Counted from the stretch's first letter, positions 1 through 8,914 are shown. The stretch is 20,092 nt of DNA from Aliterella sp. RAGGC_92 (GCA_030826005.1 JAPJOW010000059.1:1-20092), one strand, 5' to 3'. The notes: generated from the sequence alone by a model not told the origin. Numbers and translations: made by a program.

Positions 1-1090
1 CTAACGCCCCGTGTGCTACAGCTTCAAAAGGCTTGTCTAACTTCACCCGCCCCCGCCCAAAGTAGGCATTGACAAGTTGTTGCACCGCCGGAATTTGACA
101 AGTTCCCCCAACTAACAACACCTGTTCGATGTCTGTTTTGCCGATTCCTTTAGAAAGAGCGATCGCCAATACTTCATCTATACAATCTCGCAATTGTTCG
201 AGTAACTGATGCTTTTCTAAAATCTCTGCCAATTCGTCTCTTTGCAACTGCAACTCGTGCGACATGAAAGTTTCATCATCGAACCAAGCTTCTTTTGCTG
301 ACTGGGCATTAGAAAGGCGAATTTTTAACCTTTCGGCAACTTCTAGCAAATTCATAAAGCCGATTTCGCCTACTTCCTCTCGCCGCGAACCGCTTTTAAG
401 CAAATAACGCTCTACAATCCATGTATCAATATCGATACCGCCCACAAAAGCATCGGACTTAGCAATCACTTCCGCTTTTATAGATTGTTGTTCGGCGGTA
501 ATGCTAGTAGTGCGAACTAAACTAAGATCCAACGTCCCGCCACCAAAATCAATTACCAAAACCACCGCACCAGGACGTTTAACAGCGTAGCCCAACGCGG
601 CGGCGGTAGATTCATCGACAATCTGCACGTTAGGAATATTTAGCTGTTCGCCCAAATTGCGAAACCAGGTTTGGTAGCGCTCAAAAGCACCTACAGGGAC
701 AGTAAAAATAACGCGATCGCATATCAACTGCTGTTCTACTCGTTGCCAAATTTCTTTAATAAACAATTCGCAAACCAACGAAGCCGTATAGCTAGTACCA
801 TCTAATAATCTTGGTGGTGGGACAAAATCGGCAGCCAAATCGCGTTTAAAGGCTCTAAAACAACGTTCTGGTTGAGCAAATCCCAACCGCAGACTTCGCA
901 CTTGTTCGCCAAGTACGAGGTTATTAGGCGATACAAATACCAAACTAGGAACAATACTAACTGATTCCCCTACAACATCCAAGCGACGCGAAATAGAGTC
1001 AAATTTGATTGTACGAGGCGATCGCGTCACAGCATCAGCAACACAAACCACCGTATTACTCGTACCAAAATCAATCACAACCGTACTCAT
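1..1090 (-). CDS. Hsp70 family protein (DnaK-like ATPase domain), partial at window edge
   Basis: The minus strand is open from an ATG at 1090 down to base 1 without a stop, so the gene is cut by the window edge; 363 residues are visible. It carries the actin-like ATPase motifs of the Hsp70 superfamily: phosphate-1 loop VIDFGTSNTVV at residues 5-15, phosphate-2 loop VIDFGGGTLDLS near residue 180, and the adenosine-binding LLVGGTCQIPAV near residue 325. Canonical DnaK has DLGTTN in the first loop; DFGTSN is typical of divergent cyanobacterial Hsp70-like proteins, so this is probably not the main DnaK. No substrate-binding domain can be seen because the 3' part is missing. The start codon directly abuts the TAG stop of the upstream GrpE-like gene (zero spacing), so the two are almost certainly co-transcribed and translationally coupled. 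It is inferred to work as an ATP-driven chaperone with that neighbour as its exchange factor. Confidence 0.9.
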   Translation of the reverse strand, partial: MSTVVIDFGTSNTVVCVADAVTRSPRTIKFDSISRRLDVVGESVSIVPSLVFVSPNNLVLGEQVRSLRLGFAQPERCFRAFKRDLAADFVPPPRLLDGTSYTASLVCELFIKEIWQRVEQQLICDRVIFTVPVGAFERYQTWFRNLGEQLNIPNVQIVDESTAAALGYAVKRPGAVVLVIDFGGGTLDLSLVRTTSITAEQQSIKAEVIAKSDAFVGGIDIDTWIVERYLLKSGSRREEVGEIGFMNLLEVAERLKIRLSNAQSAKEAWFDDETFMSHELQLQRDELAEILEKHQLLEQLRDCIDEVLAIALSKGIGKTDIEQVLLVGGTCQIPAVQQLVNAYFGRGRVKLDKPFEAVAHGAL

Positions 1091-1909
1091 CTATCCCCTT
1101 GTCCCCTTGTCCCCCGCGCCAGCAGGCAAACTACGACTAACCTTAGCAGGACAAAGAATTCGCTCTTGATGCTTATAGCCGATAAATCTGACATACACCA
1201 ATTCACCAGAAGAAATATCGCTAACGTCTGGTTGATGAATTTGCGGATCGTAAGGTACTTGTTGCCAAGGTTTACCTATTTGTTCGTAGTTCCATACAGC
1301 CAGTAAGTTATCTAAGGGAGTAAACAGCGATAAGAGATTTTTTGCTAGTAGTTCTGGTTTAACGCTTACCAAACAGTGGATGCTGGGATAGTTAGTTAAT
1401 AATGTTTGTAACTGCTCAAATGTAGATATCTGCAACTCCTGAGTTAGTTCAAGGCGCTGTTGTTGTAACTCTTGATGCAGGCGCAAACCTTCAAGGCGCA
1501 ATGCTGCTGTCTCTTTAGATACCTGCTGCAACTGGTTTGTAAGTTGGGTGCATTCAAAGCGACGTGCTGCTAGTTCTGGGTTTTCTACAGGTAAACCTAG
1601 CTTGTCTAATAATTCTCCTAAAGGTACACCCAAGGCTGTAGCAACTCGATCGAGTTCGCCCAAATTTAGGTTATTTATGTCTCCATCTCTTAGTCGCCAA
1701 AGCGCAGTGCTACTTAATTCTGCTTTTTGTTGTAAAGCTTGCCAATTAGGAATATCTGCTTGCTGCATCCACTCTAAAAGTAGTGAATCGTACAAATTGC
1801 CCTTGGCATAAATAGTAAAAAAGAGCCAACGCATAAAAGCGATCGCACTTGCAAATACTAGAAGGCTAACAAAGCAAGCGATCGCAAAATTCCAGGTATT
1901 ATCTATCAT
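1091..1909 (-). CDS. Membrane-anchored HTH protein with coiled coil and GrpE-like C-terminal domain
   Basis: This 272-residue protein has four parts. Residues 8-34 form a hydrophobic membrane segment. Residues 45-102 look like an XRE/Cro-type helix-turn-helix (ALQQKAELSSTALWRLRDGD, then LDRVATALGVPLGELL). Residues 108-162 form a Gln/Leu/Glu-rich coiled coil. Residues 210-262 resemble the GrpE beta-domain: YDPQIHQ, then GELVYVRFIGYKHQERIL and CPAKVS match the GrpE pattern of DP..H, G..V....GY....R..R.A.V. GrpE is the nucleotide exchange factor of DnaK, and the next gene is an Hsp70 starting at the adjacent base, which supports this reading. The last nine residues are encoded by an 8-bp tandem repeat and are probably a recent extension. 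The HTH and GrpE assignments come from pattern recognition only. Alternatively the HTH could be a protein-interaction module and not bind DNA. Confidence 0.8.
   Translation of the reverse strand: MIDNTWNFAIACFVSLLVFASAIAFMRWLFFTIYAKGNLYDSLLLEWMQQADIPNWQALQQKAELSSTALWRLRDGDINNLNLGELDRVATALGVPLGELLDKLGLPVENPELAARRFECTQLTNQLQQVSKETAALRLEGLRLHQELQQQRLELTQELQISTFEQLQTLLTNYPSIHCLVSVKPELLAKNLLSLFTPLDNLLAVWNYEQIGKPWQQVPYDPQIHQPDVSDISSGELVYVRFIGYKHQERILCPAKVSRSLPAGAGDKGTRG
1095..1115. repeat. Octamer tandem repeat (TGTCCCCT type) in a 3' coding end
   Basis: About two and a half copies of an 8-bp unit (TGTCCCCT on the plus strand) lie at the end of the GrpE-like gene and encode its Gly/Lys/Arg tail up to the stop codon. 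The same octamer recurs in the spacer upstream of this gene at 1972-2009. Short tandem repeats of this kind are common in cyanobacterial spacers; finding one inside a coding end is less usual. Confidence 0.75.
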
Positions 1910-1971
1910 TAAACTTCTTGCAAAAGTAGGCTATCTCTCTGTAAATTAGCTAATTCAATCTTTTCCTTCTC

Positions 1972-2009
1972 TGTCTCCTTGTCCCCCTGTCCCGTTGTCC
2001 CCTTGTCTC
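1972..2009. repeat. Octamer tandem repeat (TGTCCCCT type), intergenic
   Basis: Roughly five imperfect copies of an 8-bp unit (TGTCTCCT, TGTCCCCC, TGTCCCGT, TGTCCCCT, TGTCTCAC) lie head to tail in the 129-bp spacer between the DUF2997 gene and the GrpE-like gene. It is the same unit as at 1095-1115. No secondary structure or promoter function is evident. Confidence 0.8.
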
Positions 2010-2038
2010 ACAAATTACAAACTTGAGCAAAGGAGCTA

Positions 2039-2245
2039 TTATTTAAGGGACTGCTTTTGAATATCCGTCAAGTTCTCGTCGCCTTCATAATACTCAGGCA
2101 AAAGTTCTTGACTTTCTACTTCTCCCAAAGCTGTTTCCATTTCTGAAGTAGTTTCAATGCAGCTAGAACCAGAAGCATTGACGACTTTTTCCGTAATTTT
2201 ACCGTCTTTGCCAATCCGATATTCAATTTTTTGATACTCTGCCAT
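2039..2245 (-). CDS. DUF2997 domain protein
   Basis: The 68-residue protein beginning MAEYQKIEYRIGKDG closely resembles the DUF2997 family, small cyanobacterial and plastid-lineage proteins often found near DUF1257 (Ycf35) and ferredoxin genes. The reading frame extends 17 codons further upstream, but family members start at MAEYQK-like sequence, so the ATG at 2245 is preferred; no clear Shine-Dalgarno precedes either start. It has no signal peptide or membrane segment, an acidic C-terminus (LPEYYEGDE), and one Cys. The biochemical function of the family is not established. It sits 129 bp upstream of the HTH/GrpE-like and Hsp70 genes in the same orientation, but no DUF1257 partner is present here. 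Membership of one operon with the chaperone pair is possible, not shown. Confidence 0.85.
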   Translation of the reverse strand: MAEYQKIEYRIGKDGKITEKVVNASGSSCIETTSEMETALGEVESQELLPEYYEGDENLTDIQKQSLK

Positions 2246-2384
2246 AGGTGCGTTGGGGTTTGAAGGGCGTAGAGACACAGTTTTAACACTACACACCCAT
2301 AAACGACAATTGTAGAAATAGCTAATAAATTATCCTCATGCTTGAGAATTAATTTAGGAAACTCTATATTGATTGCTATTTATT

Positions 2385-4799
2385 GTGATTGAGTTAAAAA
2401 AACATCGTCTAGGAATACTTTTACTGATTTGGCTAGTAAGTGCGGGAGTAGACTTAGTATGGCTGAAATGCGATCGCGCTATTCCATCTTGGGATCAAGC
2501 TGATTACTTGACAGGATCTTTAAACTATTACCAAGCGCTGCAAAATGCTCAATGGTTAGATAGTCAGTGGTGGCGCAGTTTTTGGCTGCTGTCTAGTAAA
2601 ATTCCCCCTTTTACTTACATTGCGGCGGCGATCGTTCAACATATTTTTGGTACGGGACAAGACTCGGCGATGCTCGTCAATATATTATTTAATGGCGTGC
2701 TGATCGTTGCGGTGTACGGGTTAGGAGTTGAATTATTTTCTGTCGAAGTTGGTTTGTGGTCGGCACTTTTGTGTCAGTTGTTCCCAGCTTTTTATCAACT
2801 GCGGTTAGATTTTTTGCTCGATTTTCCCCTCACGGCGGCGGTGACGTTGTGTTTTTGGTGCTTGACGGTTTGGCGGGGAAGAAAAACCCCAAGTTGGTTA
2901 TGGGCGGCTGCTTTTGGCGTTAGTTTGGGTGTGGCGCTGTTAGTAAAACAGACAGCTTTGTTTTTTTTGCTGATTCCCACAATTTGGGTAGGAGTAGAAA
3001 TAGTTAAAAGTCGCCTTTGGCAAAGATTATTGCAGCTAGTGGCGGCGCTAGGGGCAGCATTGCTGGTTTGTGGATGGTGGTATAGAGTAAATTGGCTGTT
3101 TGTGCTGACTTCTGGTAAACGCGCAACTATAGATAGTGCGATCGCCGAAAACGATCCAGCTTTAAATACAATTGGCGCATGGACTTATTACGGGCAAGTT
3201 TTACCAATTCAAGTTTCATGGTTATTGTTAATTGTGCCAATAGTAGGCTTGCTGCTTTATGGACGATCTATTAAAAAATCAAAGGATAGCTTTTGCTGGT
3301 TGGCGGTTTTTTGGGTAGGTGCTTATTTGCTTTGTTCGGTAAATGTCAATAAAGATAATCGCTATGTTTTGCCTTATTTGCCTATAGTGGCGCTATTTTT
3401 AGCTTATGGCTTGACGAGCTTGCGCGGACGCTGGCAAAAGTTTATTCGCACTGGTACGGTGGGTTTGGCGGCGCTGTTGATGGTGTTTAATTTGTTTCCA
3501 ATCGGCGCTAAGGTATTGAGTAGTTACGGGCAGCATTACGCAGATTTACAGGCTAATTTGCCTCATCGTCAGGTAATAGCTGAAATTATCCGTTCGTCGC
3601 CTTATTTACGCTCTACAGTGGGCGTTTTGCCTTCTACCGCCGAGATTAATCAACATAATGTTAATTATTTTGGGGCTTTGGCGCATTTTCAAGTCTACGC
3701 CCGTCAAGTAGGTACGAAAGAAAAGCAAGTTAAGCAAGATGCGCGCAGCCTTAACTGGTTTATCACAAAAACGGGAGAGCAAGGCTCGATTTCTGATGCT
3801 CAATCTTTGATGGTGAAAGAAGTTGAAGCTTCGCCCGACTTTCAAATCCAAAAAAGTTGGCGTTTACCAGATAAGAGTAGTTTGCAGCTTTATCATCGCC
3901 GTTTATCACCAATAAAAGTAGAACCTGTAAGCGCAAAGATAGATCGAGTCCAGTTACAAGTTACTGTACCCAAGACTTCGCCGCCAGGAGTTCCAGTTCC
4001 GGTAACTTATCAGTGGAGAGGAAACTTACAACAGTTGCGATCGGGGTTAGTATTGCTAAGTTGGCATCAGCTAAATACTACTCAAATAAGTTGGCTAAAC
4101 GATCGCGCTATTGGCATGGGTAATCTGTATAGTGGGATTGCAAGTAACAACTCCTTGCAAGTAACTGAAACTAGCGCCATGCTACCGCCCAAAAATACAC
4201 CCCCAGGAATTTATACAGTTACCGCAAATTATATAAACCAAAAAACCGGGGAAAGTTATCTGCTTTCTCCTCCCGCAACTATAGAAATTAATCCGAGTAG
4301 CACCCCTACCCCAGCGCCAGAATTAGATTTAATTACGCAATTACAGGTTTTAGCAGCTACCTTACCTCAAGGTACTCCGGCTTTAGAATACTTATTTGCA
4401 GAGGTGGCGCGGATTAATCAGTACGATCCGACTCAAGATTACTTGCAGCAAGCAGCGTTAGCCATGCAATATCGCTTAAAAATGACACCAACGCCTCCTG
4501 CTACTTGGGCGTATACTTTAGCTTTAGCAACAGCATTGAAAAGAGATGTAAACGGAGCGATCGCTGCTTTAGAACAAGTAACGCAGCTAGACGCTCGAAA
4601 TCCTTACGCTTACGCTTATCTAGCTTTTGTGCATCTCTATAAATTTCAACCTTATCTAGCCGAAATTGCTGTAGAAAAAGCGATCGCCCTCAATCCCAAA
4701 TTACCCGAACTTTACGCCCTCCATAGCATTGCGGCGCTGATGCAAGCGAAAATATTTTCCGCTTGGGACTATTTTCAACAGTACACAAGGCTAATTTAG
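2385..4799 (+). CDS. GT39-like (GT-C) membrane glycosyltransferase with C-terminal TPR-like region
   Basis: A protein of about 804 residues. The first half is strongly hydrophobic with roughly ten or more membrane segments. After the first one comes IPSWDQADYLTGSLNYY, the acidic loop (Asp37, Asp40) that in GT39/PMT/ArnT-type enzymes binds the lipid-phosphate sugar donor. A soluble region at about 500-640 is rich in beta-prone and Pro residues, followed by a Pro/Thr linker, and residues ~675-804 look like TPR helices (NPYAYAYLAFVHLYKFQPYLAEIAVEKAIALNPKLPE in essence). The likely role is transfer of a sugar from a polyprenyl-phosphate donor at the cell envelope; the acceptor is unknown. The start is uncertain: GTG at 2385 gives a normal signal-anchor, and an in-frame TTG at 2373 would add four residues and has an AGGA 13 bases upstream. 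Its 3' end overlaps the convergent kinase gene by 9 bp. Confidence 0.85.
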   Translation: MIELKKHRLGILLLIWLVSAGVDLVWLKCDRAIPSWDQADYLTGSLNYYQALQNAQWLDSQWWRSFWLLSSKIPPFTYIAAAIVQHIFGTGQDSAMLVNILFNGVLIVAVYGLGVELFSVEVGLWSALLCQLFPAFYQLRLDFLLDFPLTAAVTLCFWCLTVWRGRKTPSWLWAAAFGVSLGVALLVKQTALFFLLIPTIWVGVEIVKSRLWQRLLQLVAALGAALLVCGWWYRVNWLFVLTSGKRATIDSAIAENDPALNTIGAWTYYGQVLPIQVSWLLLIVPIVGLLLYGRSIKKSKDSFCWLAVFWVGAYLLCSVNVNKDNRYVLPYLPIVALFLAYGLTSLRGRWQKFIRTGTVGLAALLMVFNLFPIGAKVLSSYGQHYADLQANLPHRQVIAEIIRSSPYLRSTVGVLPSTAEINQHNVNYFGALAHFQVYARQVGTKEKQVKQDARSLNWFITKTGEQGSISDAQSLMVKEVEASPDFQIQKSWRLPDKSSLQLYHRRLSPIKVEPVSAKIDRVQLQVTVPKTSPPGVPVPVTYQWRGNLQQLRSGLVLLSWHQLNTTQISWLNDRAIGMGNLYSGIASNNSLQVTETSAMLPPKNTPPGIYTVTANYINQKTGESYLLSPPATIEINPSSTPTPAPELDLITQLQVLAATLPQGTPALEYLFAEVARINQYDPTQDYLQQAALAMQYRLKMTPTPPATWAYTLALATALKRDVNGAIAALEQVTQLDARNPYAYAYLAFVHLYKFQPYLAEIAVEKAIALNPKLPELYALHSIAALMQAKIFSAWDYFQQYTRLI

Positions 4800-7610
4800 A
4801 TAGCGCATCAAAATAGATTCTAGTTGCGGAATGCCAAAAGGCTTGCTGAGATAGTCATTTGCGCCTGCTTCCAAACACAAATCGCGATCGCCTACCATTG
4901 CCATTGCTGTTACCATCACAACGGGTAATTGCTGCAAATCTGGAGAACTCCGCAAGCAACTAACCAAATCTAAACCCGTCACGTCATCTCGCAATTGAAC
5001 GTCTAATAAAATTAAATGTGGTTGAAAGTTGCGTACTCGCTCTAAAAAACCGTTTGTCTGTGCGGTATACTCGATCTCATAGCCAATAGCTTCTAGATAA
5101 TCTTGCAATAACATTGCCGTACATTCATCGTCTTCGACAATTAAAATTCGTTTAGCCGCTTGTAAGGTGATTTGCTGTTGTTCGCTAAATAGATTGGTAA
5201 CAAATAAGGGCGAATCTGCTACCTCGCTAGGCAAAAATAAAGTAAATTGACTGCCTTTACCTAACGTTGACTGTACTGTTACATCGCCACCGTGCAACTG
5301 CGCTAATTTGCGTGTCAATGCCAAACCCAACCCCGTACCTTCGTACTGGCGATTTAAGCGACTGTCTAGTTGTTGAAATGGTTGAAATAAATATTTAATT
5401 TGGGATTGGTCAATCCCAATACCTGTATCTGTTACAGTAAAAGCTATACCTGATGATACTTTTTGCACCCGCAAAGATACCGTACCAACAGATGTAAATT
5501 TAACGGCATTAGAAAGTAGATTCAATAACATTTGCTTAATCCGCCGCTCGTCACCAATGCAATTTGATATTTGCGGATCGATTTGATAAATTAATTGCAG
5601 TCCTTTAGCGATCGCGCGATCGCGAATCAAGGTCAAACAAGCTTCGCTCAACTCTCTCACATCTATAGGCAGGTGTACTAATTCTTCCCTCCCTGCTTCT
5701 ACTTTGGATAGATCGAGGATGTCGTTAATTAACGCCAAAAGATGTTCGCCACTGTTATGAATGCAGTCTATGTATTCTTTTTGTTTGGGATTAACTTCGC
5801 CAAAAATTTCTTGCTGGAGTATGTGCGACAATCCCAAAATAGCATTGAGGGGAGTCCGTAACTCGTGACTCATGGTTGCCAAAAATTCGCTTTTTGCTCG
5901 ACTCCCGGCTTCGGCGGCTTCTTTACTTTCGCGCAAAGCACTTTCTACTTGCTTGCGCTCGGTAATATCGCGGACAATACTAATAACTTCTTCATCCCCG
6001 CTTGCCACAATCCGCGCTTCATAGTCGCGCACTTTACCTTGAATTAATAATTGAAATTCTATAGCTTGCGCTTCCCCCGTAGCAATAGTTTTTTCTATGC
6101 AAAATATAGTTTTTTGCGCTATTTCTGGAGAAAATACCGACCGAATTTTTTTACCTAAAAACTCACTAGGTTTAACATCTAAACTAATATCTTTGGAGGC
6201 TTTAAAATCTATTATTGTACCATCCGTGCTAAACTTAAATATTAAGTCAGGAATCGCATCTAATAAAGCGCGGTTTTTTGCTTCACTTTTCCCCAAAGCT
6301 TCTTCTGCCGATGTTTGTTCGGTAATATTATTAAGCGTGCCAGAAACCCCAATAAATTTTCCTTCGCTATCAACTAGGGAACGAGCATAAATTTCTACCC
6401 AACAATAGCCGCTATCAATTGTTAAAAAGCGCTGTTCGCAATAACATTGATTGTGTTGTAATTCAACCAACGATTTGAATAAATCTAGACTTGATGGGCG
6501 ATCTTCAGGATGAAGATAATCAAAAAAGTTTTTGCCAATACTTTCTTCAATACTAAAACCCGTAACTTCTGTCCAAGCGGGATTTAAAAATGTCCAACAA
6601 CCTGTCACGTCTGTAGTAAAAATTACTTCTTTAAGATTGTTTACTAAGGAACGATAATTTTGTTCGCTTTGATGTAATGCGGATAGAGTACGGCGGCGAA
6701 CAATTACACTGCCAATATTAGCCGCCGTAGTAGCTAAAATTGATTGTTCGGTTGCTGTCCACAATCTTTCGCCGTGACAGTCATCAAAACCAATAAATCC
6801 CCAAAATTCATCAGAGATTAAAATCGGAACTAATAATACAGAAATAATGTTTTGTGCTGCTAAAATTTCTCGCTCGTTGGTCGGAAAATTTTGGGCTAAG
6901 TTACTAATTGGTTTTCCGCTTGCTAAGGTTTCATACCACTGGGGAAATAAACTGGCGTAGGGTAAATTTTTACTTTCTTGGCAATCGATTTGAGACTCTA
7001 CAGAAAACTGACACCACTCATAACTGCGATTAATTGAGGGGTTGCTAGAATTATTTGCGCGATCGCTTTCAAAAATATAAACTCGATCGATACCGCAAGC
7101 TTTACCTAAATCCGCCAGCGCTTGATTGATAGCTGTTGTAAAGTCTGCAATTGTTAGTAAGTGATTTGTTGCTGAAGCAACTCCAGCTAGTAAGCGATCG
7201 CAATTTTTTTGAGTTGCTTCGGTGTGCTTGCGACAGCTTATATCTTTGTGGTTAATAACGTAATACAGCAACTTCCCCGTACTATCATGCACGCCAAAGG
7301 CTGACAAATCTAAATCGACTATCATGCCATTTTTAGTAACGCTACATACTTCACCCTGGTAGGTGTCATATTGTTGCAAGGCTTCTATCACCAACGCAAA
7401 GGTTGATTCTCCTAAATGGATTGTCGGTTTTTCACCCTCAAGTTCTTCGTTAGAGTAATTTAGAAGCGAATAATGAGCAGCATTTTGTTCTAGGTAAAAG
7501 CCTTGAGCATCAACGATCGCAATTCCATCTTTGGCATTAGCTATAATTGCTTTATATAGCTTGAGCTTTTCTTCTATTTGCGGTTGAAGGGCGATATCTT
7601 GGCTTGTCAC
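4791..7610 (-). CDS. Hybrid sensor histidine kinase/response regulator (PAS-GAF-PAS-PAS-HisKA-HATPase-REC)
   Basis: 939 residues without membrane segments, so a soluble multi-sensor kinase. Domain order by position: PAS ~20-125, GAF ~140-305, PAS ~315-430 with a following PAC segment, PAS ~440-552, HisKA ~572-637 with the H-box FLATMSHELRTPLNAILGL (phosphoryl-accepting His582), HATPase ~685-795 with N-box NLLSNAVKF (Asn701), G1 DTGIGI and G2 GTGLGLAL, and a receiver ~820-938 with acidic pair Asp827/828, phospho-acceptor Asp870 and Lys923. All catalytic residues are present, so the protein should autophosphorylate and pass the phosphate to its own receiver; no output domain follows. The GAF domain lacks an obvious Cys chromophore motif that I can identify. 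The start is GTG at 7610, with AAAGGTA about 8 bases upstream. Its signal and partner are not evident from neighbours. Confidence 0.95.
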   Translation of the reverse strand: MTSQDIALQPQIEEKLKLYKAIIANAKDGIAIVDAQGFYLEQNAAHYSLLNYSNEELEGEKPTIHLGESTFALVIEALQQYDTYQGEVCSVTKNGMIVDLDLSAFGVHDSTGKLLYYVINHKDISCRKHTEATQKNCDRLLAGVASATNHLLTIADFTTAINQALADLGKACGIDRVYIFESDRANNSSNPSINRSYEWCQFSVESQIDCQESKNLPYASLFPQWYETLASGKPISNLAQNFPTNEREILAAQNIISVLLVPILISDEFWGFIGFDDCHGERLWTATEQSILATTAANIGSVIVRRRTLSALHQSEQNYRSLVNNLKEVIFTTDVTGCWTFLNPAWTEVTGFSIEESIGKNFFDYLHPEDRPSSLDLFKSLVELQHNQCYCEQRFLTIDSGYCWVEIYARSLVDSEGKFIGVSGTLNNITEQTSAEEALGKSEAKNRALLDAIPDLIFKFSTDGTIIDFKASKDISLDVKPSEFLGKKIRSVFSPEIAQKTIFCIEKTIATGEAQAIEFQLLIQGKVRDYEARIVASGDEEVISIVRDITERKQVESALRESKEAAEAGSRAKSEFLATMSHELRTPLNAILGLSHILQQEIFGEVNPKQKEYIDCIHNSGEHLLALINDILDLSKVEAGREELVHLPIDVRELSEACLTLIRDRAIAKGLQLIYQIDPQISNCIGDERRIKQMLLNLLSNAVKFTSVGTVSLRVQKVSSGIAFTVTDTGIGIDQSQIKYLFQPFQQLDSRLNRQYEGTGLGLALTRKLAQLHGGDVTVQSTLGKGSQFTLFLPSEVADSPLFVTNLFSEQQQITLQAAKRILIVEDDECTAMLLQDYLEAIGYEIEYTAQTNGFLERVRNFQPHLILLDVQLRDDVTGLDLVSCLRSSPDLQQLPVVMVTAMAMVGDRDLCLEAGANDYLSKPFGIPQLESILMRYLN

Positions 7611-7987
7611 TTACTATACCTTTACCTTTTTTTACTAAACTCTATGCTTTCCATTTTTTGATTGTTTTTTACGTTGCTGTTACTATCTAGTCTTAATGTT
7701 TTTAAATTGTAACTAATAATAGATTTTTATTGGTTAACTGTACTATATTTTTTATTAATTATTTTAGATAATTTATTCAAGTTTTATTAAAAAATGCTCG
7801 ATGTATTGATTACTTGTTTGCACTCATACTTTTATAAAAGTAGCTAAAAATGATCCTAAAGACTGATTAACAGCAAGATAATGTTTTAATAATATTTATA
7901 TTAACTATAACTCAACAATAAGTCACCTAGACAGTAATAAGTAATTATGACGATGAAGTAAAGTTTTAAACAAAAAAGGTGAAAGAC
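7611..7987. other. AT-rich divergent promoter region
   Basis: This spacer separates the minus-strand kinase gene from the plus-strand BtuF-like gene and should hold both promoters. It is very AT-rich with many TATA-like hexamers, so no single -10 box can be chosen. A perfect 16-bp palindrome at 7827-7842 is the only clear structured element. AAGGTGA just before 7988 is the Shine-Dalgarno of the BtuF-like gene. I see no RNA gene and no copy of the TGCCA-N3-TGGCA operator. Confidence 0.5.
7827..7842. promoter_or_regulatory. Perfect 16-bp palindrome (possible operator)
   Basis: TACTTTTATAAAAGTA reads identically on both strands and lies centrally between the divergent kinase and BtuF-like genes. 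It has the size and symmetry of a dimeric repressor site, but AT-rich sequence gives such palindromes by chance, and no second copy was seen. Confidence 0.3.
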
Positions 7988-8914
7988 ATGAATAAGCACA
8001 ATTTAAAAATTGTTTCCTTACTACCTAGTGCTACGGAGATTGTGGCAGCGCTAGGATTAACCGAAGCAATTGTCGGGCGATCGCACGAGTGCGACTATCC
8101 TATAGAAGTTAAACATCTTCCCGTGTGTACTCAGGCGCGTTTAGACTCCAACAAGCCTAGTAGTGAAATCCACGACGATGTTACTAAAATTGTGCAGTCT
8201 GCCTTGAGCATATATCAAATAAACCTTGAGGTTTTGCAGCAATTACAACCAACTCACATAATAACTCAAGATCAGTGCGATGTCTGCGCTGTCAGCCTTG
8301 CAGAAGTCGAAAAAGCTGTAAGTAGTTTCAGCGAAAATCATCCAAAAGTTATTTCCTTGCAACCAAATGTAATTACCGATCTGTGGCAAGATATCGAGCG
8401 AGTAGGCGATGAATTAGGCGTTGAATCGAGGCGCTTGGTAGAAGACTTAGAAGCACGAGTAAATATTTGCGCCCAAAAAACTCAAAAACTCTCGGTAATG
8501 GAGCGCCCCAATGTTGCTTGCATTGAATGGATAGAGCCACTGATGATGGCGGCTAATTGGATTCCCGAATTAGTAACTTTTGCTGGAGGACAAAGTTTAT
8601 TTAGCGTAGCTGGCAAAAATGCGCCTCAAGTAACTTGGCAAACTTTGGTAGCAACAAATCCAGATGTAATTATATTTATGCCTTGTGGATTCGACTTAGA
8701 GCGTACTCGTACCGAGGCAATGTTATTAAAAAGTCGCCCTGAATGGCAAGATTTGCACGCAGTAAAAAGTGGGAGAGTGTACGTTACTGATGGTAACTCT
8801 TACTTCAACCGTCCTGGGCCTAGATTAGTAGATTCGGTGGAAATTTTGGCAGAAATTTTACACCCAGAAATTTTTGAGTATGGTTACAAAATGCAAGCGT
8901 GGGATTCTATGTAG
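7988..8914 (+). CDS. BtuF-like cobalamin-binding protein (TroA/periplasmic-binding superfamily)
   Basis: 308 residues with the class III solute-binding fold signature of BtuF-like proteins: IVSLLPSATEIVAALGL at the N-terminus, VVGRSHECDYP-like segment, THIITQDQCDVCAVS in the middle, and a C-terminal DLHAVKSGRVYVTDGNSYF segment. Family members bind vitamin B12 or related corrinoids or metal complexes. There is no signal peptide or lipobox and no ABC permease or ATPase next to it, as in many cytosolic-looking members of this group, so a transport role is not supported by context. The CDVC pair (Cys97, Cys100) is conserved in these proteins. The start chosen is ATG 7988 because AAGGTG ends six bases upstream; an in-frame GTG at 7979 would add three residues and lies inside the Shine-Dalgarno. 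Confidence 0.85.
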   Translation: MNKHNLKIVSLLPSATEIVAALGLTEAIVGRSHECDYPIEVKHLPVCTQARLDSNKPSSEIHDDVTKIVQSALSIYQINLEVLQQLQPTHIITQDQCDVCAVSLAEVEKAVSSFSENHPKVISLQPNVITDLWQDIERVGDELGVESRRLVEDLEARVNICAQKTQKLSVMERPNVACIEWIEPLMMAANWIPELVTFAGGQSLFSVAGKNAPQVTWQTLVATNPDVIIFMPCGFDLERTRTEAMLLKSRPEWQDLHAVKSGRVYVTDGNSYFNRPGPRLVDSVEILAEILHPEIFEYGYKMQAWDSM

